This document shows positions 1 to 7,819 of a stretch of 64,000 bases of DNA, piece by piece; positions within the stretch are counted from its first letter, which is position 1, and every line of letters starts with the position of its first letter. The position numbers were made by a program, and so were the translations under genes. Source of the DNA: JAJNBD01 sp964471475 (GTDB lineage: Bacteria > Pseudomonadota > Gammaproteobacteria > CAISUE01); assembly GCA_964471475.1 (NCBI GenBank), contig CAYYFQ010000005.1, positions 1 through 64,000 of the forward strand. Direction: 5' to 3'. The notes below the pieces were generated by a model. That model saw nothing but the letters and a program-made list of their open reading frames with translations, made no database searches and was not told the DNA's origin.

Positions 1-27
1 GGATGCCTGCCTACGCAGGCATGACAA
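1..27. repeat. REP-like palindrome
   Basis: A short palindrome reads ATGCCTGC-CTAC-GCAGGCAT with GG before and GACA after it. The same layout occurs as an inverted pair near 59.07-59.22 kb, but with ATGCCAGC/GCTGGCAT arms. The one changed base pair is compensated on both arms, so the hairpin is preserved. It lies just beyond the stop codon of the phosphatase gene and could act as a 3'-end stabiliser or terminator. Confidence 0.6.
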
Positions 28-50
28 ACTTAAAAAAACTTAGGGATACA

Positions 51-689
51 TCAGGTTGGTTTGATGTTCCATTCTAAACATTGCCATTGAGAAGAAGGTG
101 AGTTATTTTCAAAAATACATAAAGCACCGGTAGCAATTTTAATGGCGTGTTGAGTGGTAAAAGCGGCAAAATTGCCGGTTAAATAAGGTGCAAAGCGAGC
201 AATGCCATTGCTGGTAATAACTAAAATGGTTTTACCTGCATAATTTTGCAATATTTCTTTAGCAAAATCTTGCCAATTTTTAATGATGTTGAGAGGATCG
301 ACGTTCCAGCCTCTTGGAACTCTCGCTTGAGTCTCCCACTCTGTCAATGCTTGTGCGCCTATGCGTGCAAGCACTTTATCTTCTGGCTGATTTTCGTCGG
401 GGCCGTAATCAATTTCATTAAAAATGGGAAGAGAGTGGATGATGCTAGCTTGTTGAGGTTGCATCGCGTTTTGTGCCTGTTGGGCTGTCTGTATAGCGCG
501 TTTAAGCTGTGAAGTAAAAATAATATCAGGAATAAGATGATGTTTTTCGAGATAACAGCCCAGTTTGCGTCCTTGCGCTAAACCGCTTTCAACGAGCGGT
601 AGATCCGTGATGCCTATCCGTTTGACGGTATCATGAGGGGAAAAAGTGTTGCCGTGGCGCGCGATGAGTAATCGAGTAGTGATGCTCAT
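51..689 (-). CDS. Histidine phosphatase family protein (phosphoglycerate mutase-like)
   Basis: The 212-residue protein starts with the RHG signature of the histidine phosphatase superfamily (R11-H12-G13), which carries the phospho-accepting His, and has an Arg near residue 64 and an acidic E92 in the usual order. The second catalytic His, normally in a S-H-G motif in the C-terminal half, appears to be Asn161 (context ITSNGIARF). Catalysis may therefore be weak or altered. Its ATG overlaps the stop of kdsB (ATGA), so it is translationally coupled as the last gene of the kdsB operon. The substrate cannot be told; a role in sugar-phosphate or LPS precursor metabolism is only inferred from the neighbour. 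Confidence 0.8.
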   Translation of the reverse strand: MSITTRLLIARHGNTFSPHDTVKRIGITDLPLVESGLAQGRKLGCYLEKHHLIPDIIFTSQLKRAIQTAQQAQNAMQPQQASIIHSLPIFNEIDYGPDENQPEDKVLARIGAQALTEWETQARVPRGWNVDPLNIIKNWQDFAKEILQNYAGKTILVITSNGIARFAPYLTGNFAAFTTQHAIKIATGALCIFENNSPSSQWQCLEWNIKPT

Positions 690-1528
690 TGCGAAGATTC
701 ATTGATAAATTTAAAAGAGTGGGGCGGTTCGCCATGCGTAGCAAGCAAAGTTTCAGCCCGAGCAATATCTTCAGGGCTATCAATACCTAAGCCAGACATA
801 TAGCCATTTGCATCTACGGGGACGCAACGGATGGTATAACCGTTTTCTAAAAGTCGTAATTGCTCTAAGCCTTCGAGTCTTTCATAGCGACTTTCTAGCA
901 GTGTCGTATATTTTTCTAGCATCGCTCGCGAATATCCATATAAACCAATATGCTTAAATACAGGGCTATGAGAACTTTTTTTGCGTAATTTTTCTTCTTC
1001 TCGGATTGCAGGAATAATATTTTTGCTGAACCAAAAAGCGTTTCCGGTTTGTTCATTAAAAACGACTGAGGTACCACTGAAGGGGGTGGTTTGTTTTTCT
1101 TCTCGGAGTTTGTCGAGCGCATGCCAAGTAAGTTGAGCTACTGGCGTAATGCAATCGCATGGCGAGTTTTCAAAAGCTTTAATCATGGTACGTAGAAAAT
1201 GAGGGGGCGTTAATGGGGCGTCTCCTTGCATATTCAAGATAAAATCAGGTTTTTCGTCCATTTGACGCATGGCATGAGCAACACGATCGGTACCGCTTGG
1301 TGAGTCTGTCGGAGTCATGATTGCATGGATATTCATCTCATGACAATGCTCTAGAATTCTTTCATCATCAGTGGCCACAACGACTGATGTTTCTTTTAGT
1401 TCATGAGTGGCCGCAAGTGATAAACGCACTACTCGCTGGAGCATAGTTTGACCTGCAATCATTGCTAAGGGTTTTCCTGGCAATCGAGTGGAGGCATAAC
1501 GAGCCGGAATGATGATAGCGGTTTTCAT
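686..1528 (-). CDS. kdsB: 3-deoxy-manno-octulosonate cytidylyltransferase
   Basis: KdsB activates Kdo with CTP to give CMP-Kdo for lipid A-core assembly in the cytoplasm. The N-terminal nucleotide-binding motif (IPARYASTRLPGKPL, residues 7-21), the VVATDD stretch and the MQGDAPL metal-site motif are all visible. At 280 residues it is slightly longer than the usual ~250 because of an insertion near residues 150-180 and a short tail. It sits between a small exported protein (3-bp gap) and a histidine phosphatase (4-bp overlap), apparently one operon. An active lipopolysaccharide pathway is implied. Confidence 0.93.
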   Translation of the reverse strand: MKTAIIIPARYASTRLPGKPLAMIAGQTMLQRVVRLSLAATHELKETSVVVATDDERILEHCHEMNIHAIMTPTDSPSGTDRVAHAMRQMDEKPDFILNMQGDAPLTPPHFLRTMIKAFENSPCDCITPVAQLTWHALDKLREEKQTTPFSGTSVVFNEQTGNAFWFSKNIIPAIREEEKLRKKSSHSPVFKHIGLYGYSRAMLEKYTTLLESRYERLEGLEQLRLLENGYTIRCVPVDANGYMSGLGIDSPEDIARAETLLATHGEPPHSFKFINESSQ

Positions 1529-1531
1529 CGT

Positions 1532-2032
1532 CTATTTGGTAAGGTATCTGGTTTCTGATTGAGTTTCGTTTAAAATAGTACGTTGAGTGGGATTCAACTT
1601 AAAGGGAAGTGAGTCCGGGGGAGTATGAACTATGTCTCTAGCATAGAGAGTGATGGGCTTGTAAGGATCAACTCCGTTATTCCAATCGTACAGAACCAAA
1701 GCAGCATTATTTGATGATAGAGGAGTGTCGGTGGCAATATGGGCAGGAAATACTCCCGCGACTGTTCTATTTACCACGGCATATTTGCGGTAAATTTTTT
1801 GAGGCACAATGACAACTAGCGAATGGTGGTCCGGCGTTAAATATTGTTGACCTTTCTGTAAGTGCGTGCTATCGATAGATGGGTCCAGTTGTATTTTTAT
1901 AGGCGCAGGATTTTTGATAGTAGATGAGGCTTTAGGTGGATGGTTACTGTCTGCAAACGCAAAATAAGGTATCTGAGAAAGCACAGCAAAAAATATAATT
2001 GTAGTGAACATACTAAAGATTTTTTTCATCAC
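1532..2032 (-). CDS. Exported hypothetical protein
   Basis: I do not recognise this family. The 166-residue product has a clear Sec signal peptide: a basic start (MMKKIF), a hydrophobic core to about residue 24, and an AFA-type cleavage site near residue 28. The mature part is rich in Pro, Thr and His, is probably beta-rich, and has no cysteine or obvious catalytic motif. It ends 3 bp before the kdsB start, so it is likely the first gene of that operon. An envelope location is inferred from the signal peptide and from the LPS gene beside it. Confidence 0.7.
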   Translation of the reverse strand: MMKKIFSMFTTIIFFAVLSQIPYFAFADSNHPPKASSTIKNPAPIKIQLDPSIDSTHLQKGQQYLTPDHHSLVVIVPQKIYRKYAVVNRTVAGVFPAHIATDTPLSSNNAALVLYDWNNGVDPYKPITLYARDIVHTPPDSLPFKLNPTQRTILNETQSETRYLTK

Positions 2033-2237
2033 GGCAAATCCTTCAGAGATTAAAATAAGTTTTAGTTTACCATAGAATGATAATGTTTATTCTGTAGGGT
2101 TAGCGCGAGTTGACTCATTGCAAAAGTAATCGAGAGCTTTATCACACGTAGCGTGGTTTTTACCCCTCTCCTCATTGTTACCGAGAGAAGAGGGGGGATT
2201 GGTATGTGCCCCTTGTGGGGTAAGATATTTTAAAGAG

Positions 2238-2786
2238 TTAAACTGTTGAAGAGACCTCATGCATTTTTAAAAAGAAGTAAGGGATGGCCATCATCAACAC
2301 ATAATGTAAGCCGCTTGATTGCAAGTCAGCCAAGTTTTGTGTTTGCCAGGCTAAAAAATAATCACCGGCGATGGTGTAAAATCCTAAGCCCCAGACCAAA
2401 AAACCTAATACACAAGCAGCTCTTGCCCATGCTTGATCACGGTTGAATTCATGATGAGATTCGCGAAAACCGATCACCATTTTTATAATGCTGATAATCG
2501 CTAAAATTCCTACGAGGGTTTCACCGCTCATCATAAAAAAATAAGCGCCTTTTACAATTCCTTCTGAATGTATAGCGCGCCAAGAATGTAGAAATTCAGG
2601 GCTCACATTCTGCATTGCAAAAAGTGGTTGGAGTACATGAGTGAGTGTGTCGTTCATACCTTGGATATTGTTGAGCAGCGCAAAGATACCAGTAAAAGCC
2701 GGTATTAATGCTAAGCCAATTTGGAATAAACGTGAAATAATTACATGCAAAGGGAGTGAGTGGAAAGCCGTTTCTGTATCTGACAT
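2238..2786 (-). CDS. DUF2165 family small integral membrane protein
   Basis: The 182-residue protein has four predicted membrane segments (about residues 13-35, 75-103, 117-140 and 155-172) separated by short loops. The motif W-R-A-I-H-S-E-G-I-V-K-G before the second segment and the LGFYTIAGDYFLAWQ stretch match the DUF2165 family of predicted small integral membrane proteins. The family has no established biochemical role. It stands alone, transcribed away from kdsB with about 200 bp on either side, and probably has its own promoter. The family assignment is from memory of its pattern and not from a search. Confidence 0.75.
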   Translation of the reverse strand: MSDTETAFHSLPLHVIISRLFQIGLALIPAFTGIFALLNNIQGMNDTLTHVLQPLFAMQNVSPEFLHSWRAIHSEGIVKGAYFFMMSGETLVGILAIISIIKMVIGFRESHHEFNRDQAWARAACVLGFLVWGLGFYTIAGDYFLAWQTQNLADLQSSGLHYVLMMAIPYFFLKMHEVSSTV

Positions 2787-2886
2787 AGTAAAGTCCTTTA
2801 AGTAGAAATAAAATCGATTGTTATAGTAACGAGATATTGAACGAAGGTCAATCTTTTAAACATTACTTTTAAATATTATCCGCTAG

Positions 2887-3375
2887 CTAATAAAATAAAA
2901 TATTATCTGTCGGAGCCCAAGTAGCATAATCTACCCCTTCGAGCGCTACTTTCTTCTTTAATAAAGTAAAAAATTCCTCTGTGGTAATAGCGCCATCATT
3001 ATAAGCAAATTGCAATGAGATAATGACAGAGGCAATCATATTCACTACCCATAGTCGCCAGCTTTGGTATTCTATAGAGGTTATGGTTCGGTCTTTTAGA
3101 GGCGGATCCATCCCCCATGATAATATGCCCGTATCATAAAGCTGAGCACTAAAGGGAACACCATGTGCAGAATAAGGATAAATTTTCTCCCATAATGCAT
3201 GGCTGATTTGAAGAAGATGTTCTTTAGAATCGAAATAAGCAACGATTTTATCTGGTCGGCATAAACCCGGTAAATTCTTGCCTATTTTAAAGTGAGTAAC
3301 TTCAGTCTCACGAAACACAGAAAACATTATCTCTAATACATTTGTTAAATCAGAAAGCATTGGGCTGATGTACAA
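2887..3375 (-). CDS. Hypothetical protein, last gene of the lanthionine-synthetase cluster
   Basis: This 162-residue protein matches no family I know. It is Trp/Tyr-rich, without signal peptide or clear membrane segment, and has a hydrophobic stretch near residues 112-130. It follows the 184-residue gene by 123 bp on the same strand and is probably co-transcribed with the synthetase and the lysozyme. The start is uncertain: Met1 (3375) and Met6 (3360) are both possible, and the first codons overlap a possible small ORF in another frame. A frameshifted longer N-terminus is another possibility. Its role in the cluster is unknown. Confidence 0.6.
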   Translation of the reverse strand: MYISPMLSDLTNVLEIMFSVFRETEVTHFKIGKNLPGLCRPDKIVAYFDSKEHLLQISHALWEKIYPYSAHGVPFSAQLYDTGILSWGMDPPLKDRTITSIEYQSWRLWVVNMIASVIISLQFAYNDGAITTEEFFTLLKKKVALEGVDYATWAPTDNILFY

Positions 3376-3452
3376 TTTATATTTAAAAATTTTTCCAGAT
3401 CTATTGTATTGCTTACTTCTAAAATTAACCCAGGTTTTATTAGTTTTTTCAT
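3345..3452 (-). CDS. Possible 35-residue peptide (candidate RiPP-like precursor)
   Basis: A small minus-strand frame runs from ATG at 3452 to TAA at 3345-3347. The peptide has a Lys-rich start (MKKLIKPG), a middle with acidic and aliphatic residues (LEVSNTIDLEKFL) and a short tail with two Cys and Ser/Thr between them (NCTSAQCFLI). This layout resembles a leader plus a short lanthipeptide core, and it sits in the gap between two genes of the synthetase cluster. There is no good Shine-Dalgarno sequence, and open frames of this size are common by chance in AT-rich DNA. It may instead be a frameshifted N-terminus of the next gene. Confidence 0.22.
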   Translation of the reverse strand: MKKLIKPGLILEVSNTIDLEKFLNINCTSAQCFLI

Positions 3453-3498
3453 ATGTGATTTGCGAATTTTCTTCTATTTTTCTGATTTTTTTCTGTTT

Positions 3499-4053
3499 TT
3501 AGATGATTTGGTATATTTTGTTTTCTATTGTTTTTTTAGAGTAGTTTTTAGTGTTAATAGGCAGTCGATTATAGAAATATAATTTTGCCGCTAGGATATG
3601 TTTATCACTTTCTCCAAGTTGCAGAGCGTATTGAATAGCATCATAAGATAAAGCAGCAATAAAATTTGTTTCGTCAATGGCAGAACTTGATGAGCTATTT
3701 TTCAAAAGTAAAGCTTCATTGCTAAGGGTTACATTTGTCTCTGTGGGGAAAACTGTCTGAATAATATCATTGATAAGTAATGCTTCGATAAAGCTTTCTG
3801 TTTTTTCATCAAACCAATCAGATAGATTATCGGGCAAATAATTTTCCTGTTGGAGATAAACAAAAACACTAGCAGTTTTTTCACAAATAAGGCGAGCTGT
3901 TTTCGCCTGCGTAGCAGATGGAATCAATAAAGCAAAAGCTTCTTCTTGAGTATATTCTGTAGGGCAATATTTTTTATAATTTTCATTCATCTCGCTTAAC
4001 AAGAGTAATTTATAATGAGGATTTGCTTTAAATTTATATTGTTGCCACCACAT
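3499..4053 (-). CDS. Hypothetical protein coupled to the lanthionine-synthetase-like gene
   Basis: I do not recognise this 184-residue soluble protein. It opens with MWWQQYKFK, is mostly helical in appearance, has a run of five serines at residues 120-124, and a C-terminal Lys/Asn-rich tail after the motif AAKLYFYNRLP. It starts only 8 bp after the synthetase stop, so the two are almost certainly co-expressed. It is too short for a full OspF-type or HopA1-type phospho-lyase and I see no lyase motif. A structure prediction against RiPP lyases and leader-binding proteins would settle whether it supplies the missing activity. Confidence 0.7.
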   Translation of the reverse strand: MWWQQYKFKANPHYKLLLLSEMNENYKKYCPTEYTQEEAFALLIPSATQAKTARLICEKTASVFVYLQQENYLPDNLSDWFDEKTESFIEALLINDIIQTVFPTETNVTLSNEALLLKNSSSSSAIDETNFIAALSYDAIQYALQLGESDKHILAAKLYFYNRLPINTKNYSKKTIENKIYQII

Positions 4054-4061
4054 AGAAATAT

Positions 4062-6386
4062 TTATTCCAAAATAGGAAATACAGCGCTTAAGGGTTGATC
4101 CAATTCCGCAATTAATAAAGCGACGCCCAAAAAACCTTTCAGCAAACTGAAAGGTTTTAAAGCATGATAGTGAATATTTTTTACTGCAGACTCAGCATAT
4201 ATTTTTGCTTTGTTTAACCAAATAATATCGTGGTCGATTTGATACAGATTTAATAAAGAAAAAGCACAACCAGTAAGACCGCAACACAAATCAGTACTGT
4301 AGAGTTCTCGATGAATAATTGTTTGCGCACACTTCTGCGCAGTGAGCAAATACAAAGAATTTTTACTTAATTTATACAGTTGGGTGAACAAGCAAATATA
4401 ACCTGCTGTACCATTACACCACCCTAAAGAAAACTCCTCTTTATGTTGTGTAATAGGCCAACAGATAGTCTCTGTAGAAACTTTTGCTTTTGTTAATAAC
4501 GCATCGATATAACTAACGATTTCGGATTCTAATGGTATACCAAGAGTGTTGTTCCATTTGGCAATAGCATAGAGTAAGCCAGCCACTCCATGTGCAATGC
4601 CATTATGTTGGACAATATTTTTAGTAAGCATCGCAATTACACTTTCTTTTGCACGAGTTGCCAGTGAAATAATGTTATAGCTATCGAATACGGGATTATT
4701 CATGGTATTTTCATAGAAGTTGGCGCATGCTAACAAAGTACCCGCAACCCCAAACATCAGATCACCATTATTTAAATTGTTAGTAACACAATCGGCATAT
4801 TTATCAAAATATCTTTTAGCCCCTACATAATCGCCATTTGCTAAGTTAATTAAGATTTGAACAAAATATACTCCACTTAATGAGTAATAAAGAGAAGCTG
4901 GTAGGATGTTTTCTTCTGTTAATCCCATGGCGTTATTCCAAAAGGCTTCGGGATTTTCAATATGTTTTAAAGTAACATGATTCCAAATATCAGCATAAGC
5001 TAAATACTGTGGATTGTTTTGAATCATAGCTAAGCGATAAAAAAAATATGCGATGCCAGCTCCACCATAACTTAAAGAACAATAGGGTGAATTGGCGACG
5101 AAATAATTTTTTATAATTGTGGAATGCGGTAGGAGTTTTTCAGTAATAACGTGAAGAAATTGTTTTTGATAATTATTATCATAGTCTTCTTTAAAATCAG
5201 CCAAATCATGTGTGGCAGCCTTACAAAAAGCATCATAAAAATTCTGAGTATCCTGATATCTGTTTTCTGGATGTTTATCTAAGGCTTTTTTTAGCACTTT
5301 CTCTGTTTCTGAAAAGCCACACATGCAAAAAGTTAAAAAATCATTTGGCTGTTGTTCTAAGATTTGTTTTAATAAATCGTCGCGTTCTTTTTTGAAATTT
5401 AGATAATGTCGCCCTGTGCATATCAAGTACAATAGAACAGCAATTTTATATTGTTCCATTTGCAAAGTTGGTAAATGCTTTTTTTTATTTAGCTTGGCAT
5501 TTGCTTCTTCCGGCGTGGTGTAATAATCCGTGCCAAGTTGATTGGCCAAGCCAAAAGTAGTTTCATCATTTAAATCTGCGGCCAAAGCAAAATCAATTAA
5601 ATAAACCTTATTATCTTTAATAATAATATTTCTCGGGTTGACATCTCTATGTAAAACCTTTAAGCGATGCAATTCTCGATAGGCATACAAAACCGCAGTA
5701 CACAAAGCAAAAGCTGCCTCTGAGTTTTTCTTTAGAGAGATAGATTTAAGGTGTTGCTCTAGTGATTTGCCTTCAATCCATTTCGTCACAATATAAGGGC
5801 AATTTTGATAAGAACCGTCTTGTATCAATTGAACCACGTGCTGCAAACTACGTATTTTTTCTAAAATATTTTTTTCATTCGCTATGAGTTTTTGTGTAAT
5901 CTGGTGATGCGGTCCAACAGTTTTTCCTAACTTAAGTGCCACATAAGTTTTTTCAGTTTTTATCCCATGATATACATCGATATCTTCTAAACATTGCACT
6001 TTCTTGAGAATATGAATTCCTTCAATAAATTCTCCAATTGCTAAAGAAATTTCCTGGTTATCTTTTGCTTGTTCAGAAAGCAAAAAATTAGCTTCAATCA
6101 ATTTTTTAACAGTAGGATAAACATTCTCTAACAAGGTTAATGGCTCTACAGAAAAATCTTTGGCGTATTCTAAAATGGCATCATTAAAATTTTTAGGAGT
6201 GTGAAAATATCGAAGGAATGCAGCTAACTCTTTTGAAATTAATTTAATTTTTTGACGACTGTAAGGCTTAAATATAATGTAATCGTGCTCTGCATAATCT
6301 AAACCATGTAAATAGTTTTTATCAATTGTGTTGGCTGCTAATATCCGAACATCAGCAGCCAACATAAATGGAGTTGTAATTTTCAT
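4062..6386 (-). CDS. PqqD-like / Ser-Thr kinase / LanC fusion, lanthionine synthetase-like
   Basis: The 774-residue protein has three parts. Residues ~1-105 resemble a PqqD/RiPP-recognition element. Residues ~118-390 are a protein kinase domain with VALK (K152), HRDVNPRN (D248, N253) and DFA in place of DFG (D265). Residues ~430-774 are a LanC-like alpha-toroid with repeated G-x-x-G motifs, D542 (GDLMFG), H599 (AHGVAG), C657 (GWCNG) and C701-C702 (CCGLTG), which match the catalytic and zinc sites of lanthionine cyclases. The Cys-Cys-Gly motif replaces the common Cys-His-Gly, as in the promiscuous CCG-type LanM enzymes. Unlike class III/IV LanKC/LanL enzymes I see no N-terminal lyase domain. 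It lies 8 bp behind the Cys-rich lysozyme gene, its likely substrate. A eukaryote-like signalling or effector role (LANCL-like) is the alternative. Confidence 0.85.
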   Translation of the reverse strand: MKITTPFMLAADVRILAANTIDKNYLHGLDYAEHDYIIFKPYSRQKIKLISKELAAFLRYFHTPKNFNDAILEYAKDFSVEPLTLLENVYPTVKKLIEANFLLSEQAKDNQEISLAIGEFIEGIHILKKVQCLEDIDVYHGIKTEKTYVALKLGKTVGPHHQITQKLIANEKNILEKIRSLQHVVQLIQDGSYQNCPYIVTKWIEGKSLEQHLKSISLKKNSEAAFALCTAVLYAYRELHRLKVLHRDVNPRNIIIKDNKVYLIDFALAADLNDETTFGLANQLGTDYYTTPEEANAKLNKKKHLPTLQMEQYKIAVLLYLICTGRHYLNFKKERDDLLKQILEQQPNDFLTFCMCGFSETEKVLKKALDKHPENRYQDTQNFYDAFCKAATHDLADFKEDYDNNYQKQFLHVITEKLLPHSTIIKNYFVANSPYCSLSYGGAGIAYFFYRLAMIQNNPQYLAYADIWNHVTLKHIENPEAFWNNAMGLTEENILPASLYYSLSGVYFVQILINLANGDYVGAKRYFDKYADCVTNNLNNGDLMFGVAGTLLACANFYENTMNNPVFDSYNIISLATRAKESVIAMLTKNIVQHNGIAHGVAGLLYAIAKWNNTLGIPLESEIVSYIDALLTKAKVSTETICWPITQHKEEFSLGWCNGTAGYICLFTQLYKLSKNSLYLLTAQKCAQTIIHRELYSTDLCCGLTGCAFSLLNLYQIDHDIIWLNKAKIYAESAVKNIHYHALKPFSLLKGFLGVALLIAELDQPLSAVFPILE

Positions 6387-6394
6387 AAGAAGAA

Positions 6395-7819
6395 TTACAA
6401 TCGAGCCCTTGGTCCATCAGCTATCATCTCTTCTTTTTTCTTTTCTATTTCTTCAAGCGCCGCTCTGAGACGTGTCTCTAAAGCTGTGACTTCTTCTAAA
6501 GTAGAAGGTTTTTGATAATTAGTTGTTGGTTGTGTTGGGATTTCCGCACTACGGGCTTGACTTAACTCATCGATACGCTTGATAAGATCATCACGAAATG
6601 CCGTAAAACCACTTAACAACGTGCTAATTGCTGGTCGATGAATACCATCATCCACACCGGAACAACGAAGAGTTCCCCACGTAGAATTCACGCAAGTTGC
6701 TGAAGTGCAAGGAGAGCAATTGGTACCGCTCGTGCAACTAGTGCATCCTGTGCAACTAGTACATCCTGTACAGCTAGAGCAGGGTGTACAAGCCATGACT
6801 TCAAAAACCGGGGTATCTGACGCAGCAGCTTCTGTGTCTATAGCTCTAATTCTTTCTGTGGTTGGGATCGCTGTGGGTAGTGTAATCAACAAATCTCGAA
6901 CCAAGAATTGATTTCTAACACTAGCCACAGAGGCAAATGCATAAGGAGCCTCCGCATAGGAAATATCTTTGAGGGTGCCACCGGGATGTAGTGACCATAT
7001 CAACCCTCGCCAGGTAACGGTTAATGTAGCCCCTTCTTTTTTTATTTTTAAACTGGAAGGTTGTGGGTTGCGAGCAATAATTTGATCTATCACACCAGCT
7101 CTTGCGTCAAGAAACGCTAACACTTCTCGGTCATTTGCACGTTCAATGCGATATAGGCCGTTACCCAAAGATTGTACAGGCACTGTGCGTGTTAATGTTT
7201 GCCGCTTATTATTAAATTCAGTCCAAGTACAATTATTGTCTTTAAACTCTAATGTCCAACGATTTCTACCGCCACGGCTCGTATCTGTACTATTCCATTT
7301 GCCAGCTAGTGGACTTAAACCTTTAGCAAAAAGATCTGCTTCTCTTTCTCTCCGATTTTGCAATCCCTCATCATTATCACGATTCGAGTGATGTCGTATT
7401 TCTTCCTCAGCTTCAGGCCATTGGGAGTTTGAAATATAACGCGTTAAATTAGGTCCAATTAAGCTGGGGCTATTCACACACAACGAAATTAATGCGACTT
7501 GTTGATTAGCGGTTAACGCTTCATAAACGACAAGCCCCAATTTTCTCATGAGTATTTTTTCAGCTTCTTCAATAATTCGTGCTTCTATTTTTAAGGCTGC
7601 TTCCAAGCTAATTTCTGCTGTTCCCGCTTTAACTTTTTGAAAATCTGCTTCTGGCGCTGCCCATTTGATCCAGTCCTCTGCATCAGCACGGTTTAAGTTG
7701 AAACCTGTAGATATCGTAGGGATTTTTTTTGAGTCTAGATACATTTTTGTATAGGGGGGCTTACCGGAATTTTCATTCACTCTCAAAAAACTTCTTGCTT
7801 GTTCTAAATCTTTTGGCAT
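6395..7819 (-). CDS. GH24-type lysozyme with internal Cys/Ser/Thr repeat
   Basis: Residues ~8-168 of this 474-residue protein match T4-type (GH24) lysozymes: Glu16, Asp29 and Thr35 sit where the E-D-T catalytic triad belongs (LDSKKIPTISTGF), followed by NQQVALISL and GLQNRREREADLF. A beta-rich unknown part covers ~172-330. Residues 344-386 hold 11 Cys: seven are spaced exactly every third residue from 344 to 362 with Ser/Thr between them (units of CTGCTS), then 368, 371, 376 and 386. A helical, charged coiled-coil-like tail (~400-474) follows. No signal peptide is seen. The start has a good GGAGAG site 7-8 bases upstream. It is the first gene of the cluster, 8 bp ahead of the LanC-kinase. The repeat could be a lanthionine-type substrate, a zinc-binding region or a disulfide knot. 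Confidence 0.8.
   Translation of the reverse strand: MPKDLEQARSFLRVNENSGKPPYTKMYLDSKKIPTISTGFNLNRADAEDWIKWAAPEADFQKVKAGTAEISLEAALKIEARIIEEAEKILMRKLGLVVYEALTANQQVALISLCVNSPSLIGPNLTRYISNSQWPEAEEEIRHHSNRDNDEGLQNRREREADLFAKGLSPLAGKWNSTDTSRGGRNRWTLEFKDNNCTWTEFNNKRQTLTRTVPVQSLGNGLYRIERANDREVLAFLDARAGVIDQIIARNPQPSSLKIKKEGATLTVTWRGLIWSLHPGGTLKDISYAEAPYAFASVASVRNQFLVRDLLITLPTAIPTTERIRAIDTEAAASDTPVFEVMACTPCSSCTGCTSCTGCTSCTSGTNCSPCTSATCVNSTWGTLRCSGVDDGIHRPAISTLLSGFTAFRDDLIKRIDELSQARSAEIPTQPTTNYQKPSTLEEVTALETRLRAALEEIEKKKEEMIADGPRARL
6662..6790 (-). other. Cys-Ser/Thr repeat region encoded in the lysozyme gene
   Basis: This stretch encodes residues 344-386. The DNA shows an imperfect 18-bp tandem unit that encodes Cys-Thr-Gly-Cys-Thr-Ser. 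Thr or Ser occupies most positions next to a Cys. Such density of Cys with Ser/Thr is expected of a lanthipeptide core, but also of metal-binding repeats. Its placement next to a LanC-type cyclase is what makes the first reading attractive. Confidence 0.6.

Noticed and set aside
2155..2200. Intrinsic terminator after the DUF2165 gene
   Set aside because: CCCCTCT/AGAGGGG can pair, but the loop is long, the stem is short and there is no T-run on the proper side.
6662..6790. CRISPR or non-coding tandem repeat in the 18-bp units
   Set aside because: The repeat is in frame within a long gene and encodes a regular Cys-Thr-Gly-Cys-Thr-Ser pattern.
6705..6911. Plus-strand frame rich in QLVHPVQLV repeats
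   Set aside because: It is antisense to the Cys repeat of the lysozyme gene; the pattern simply mirrors that repeat.
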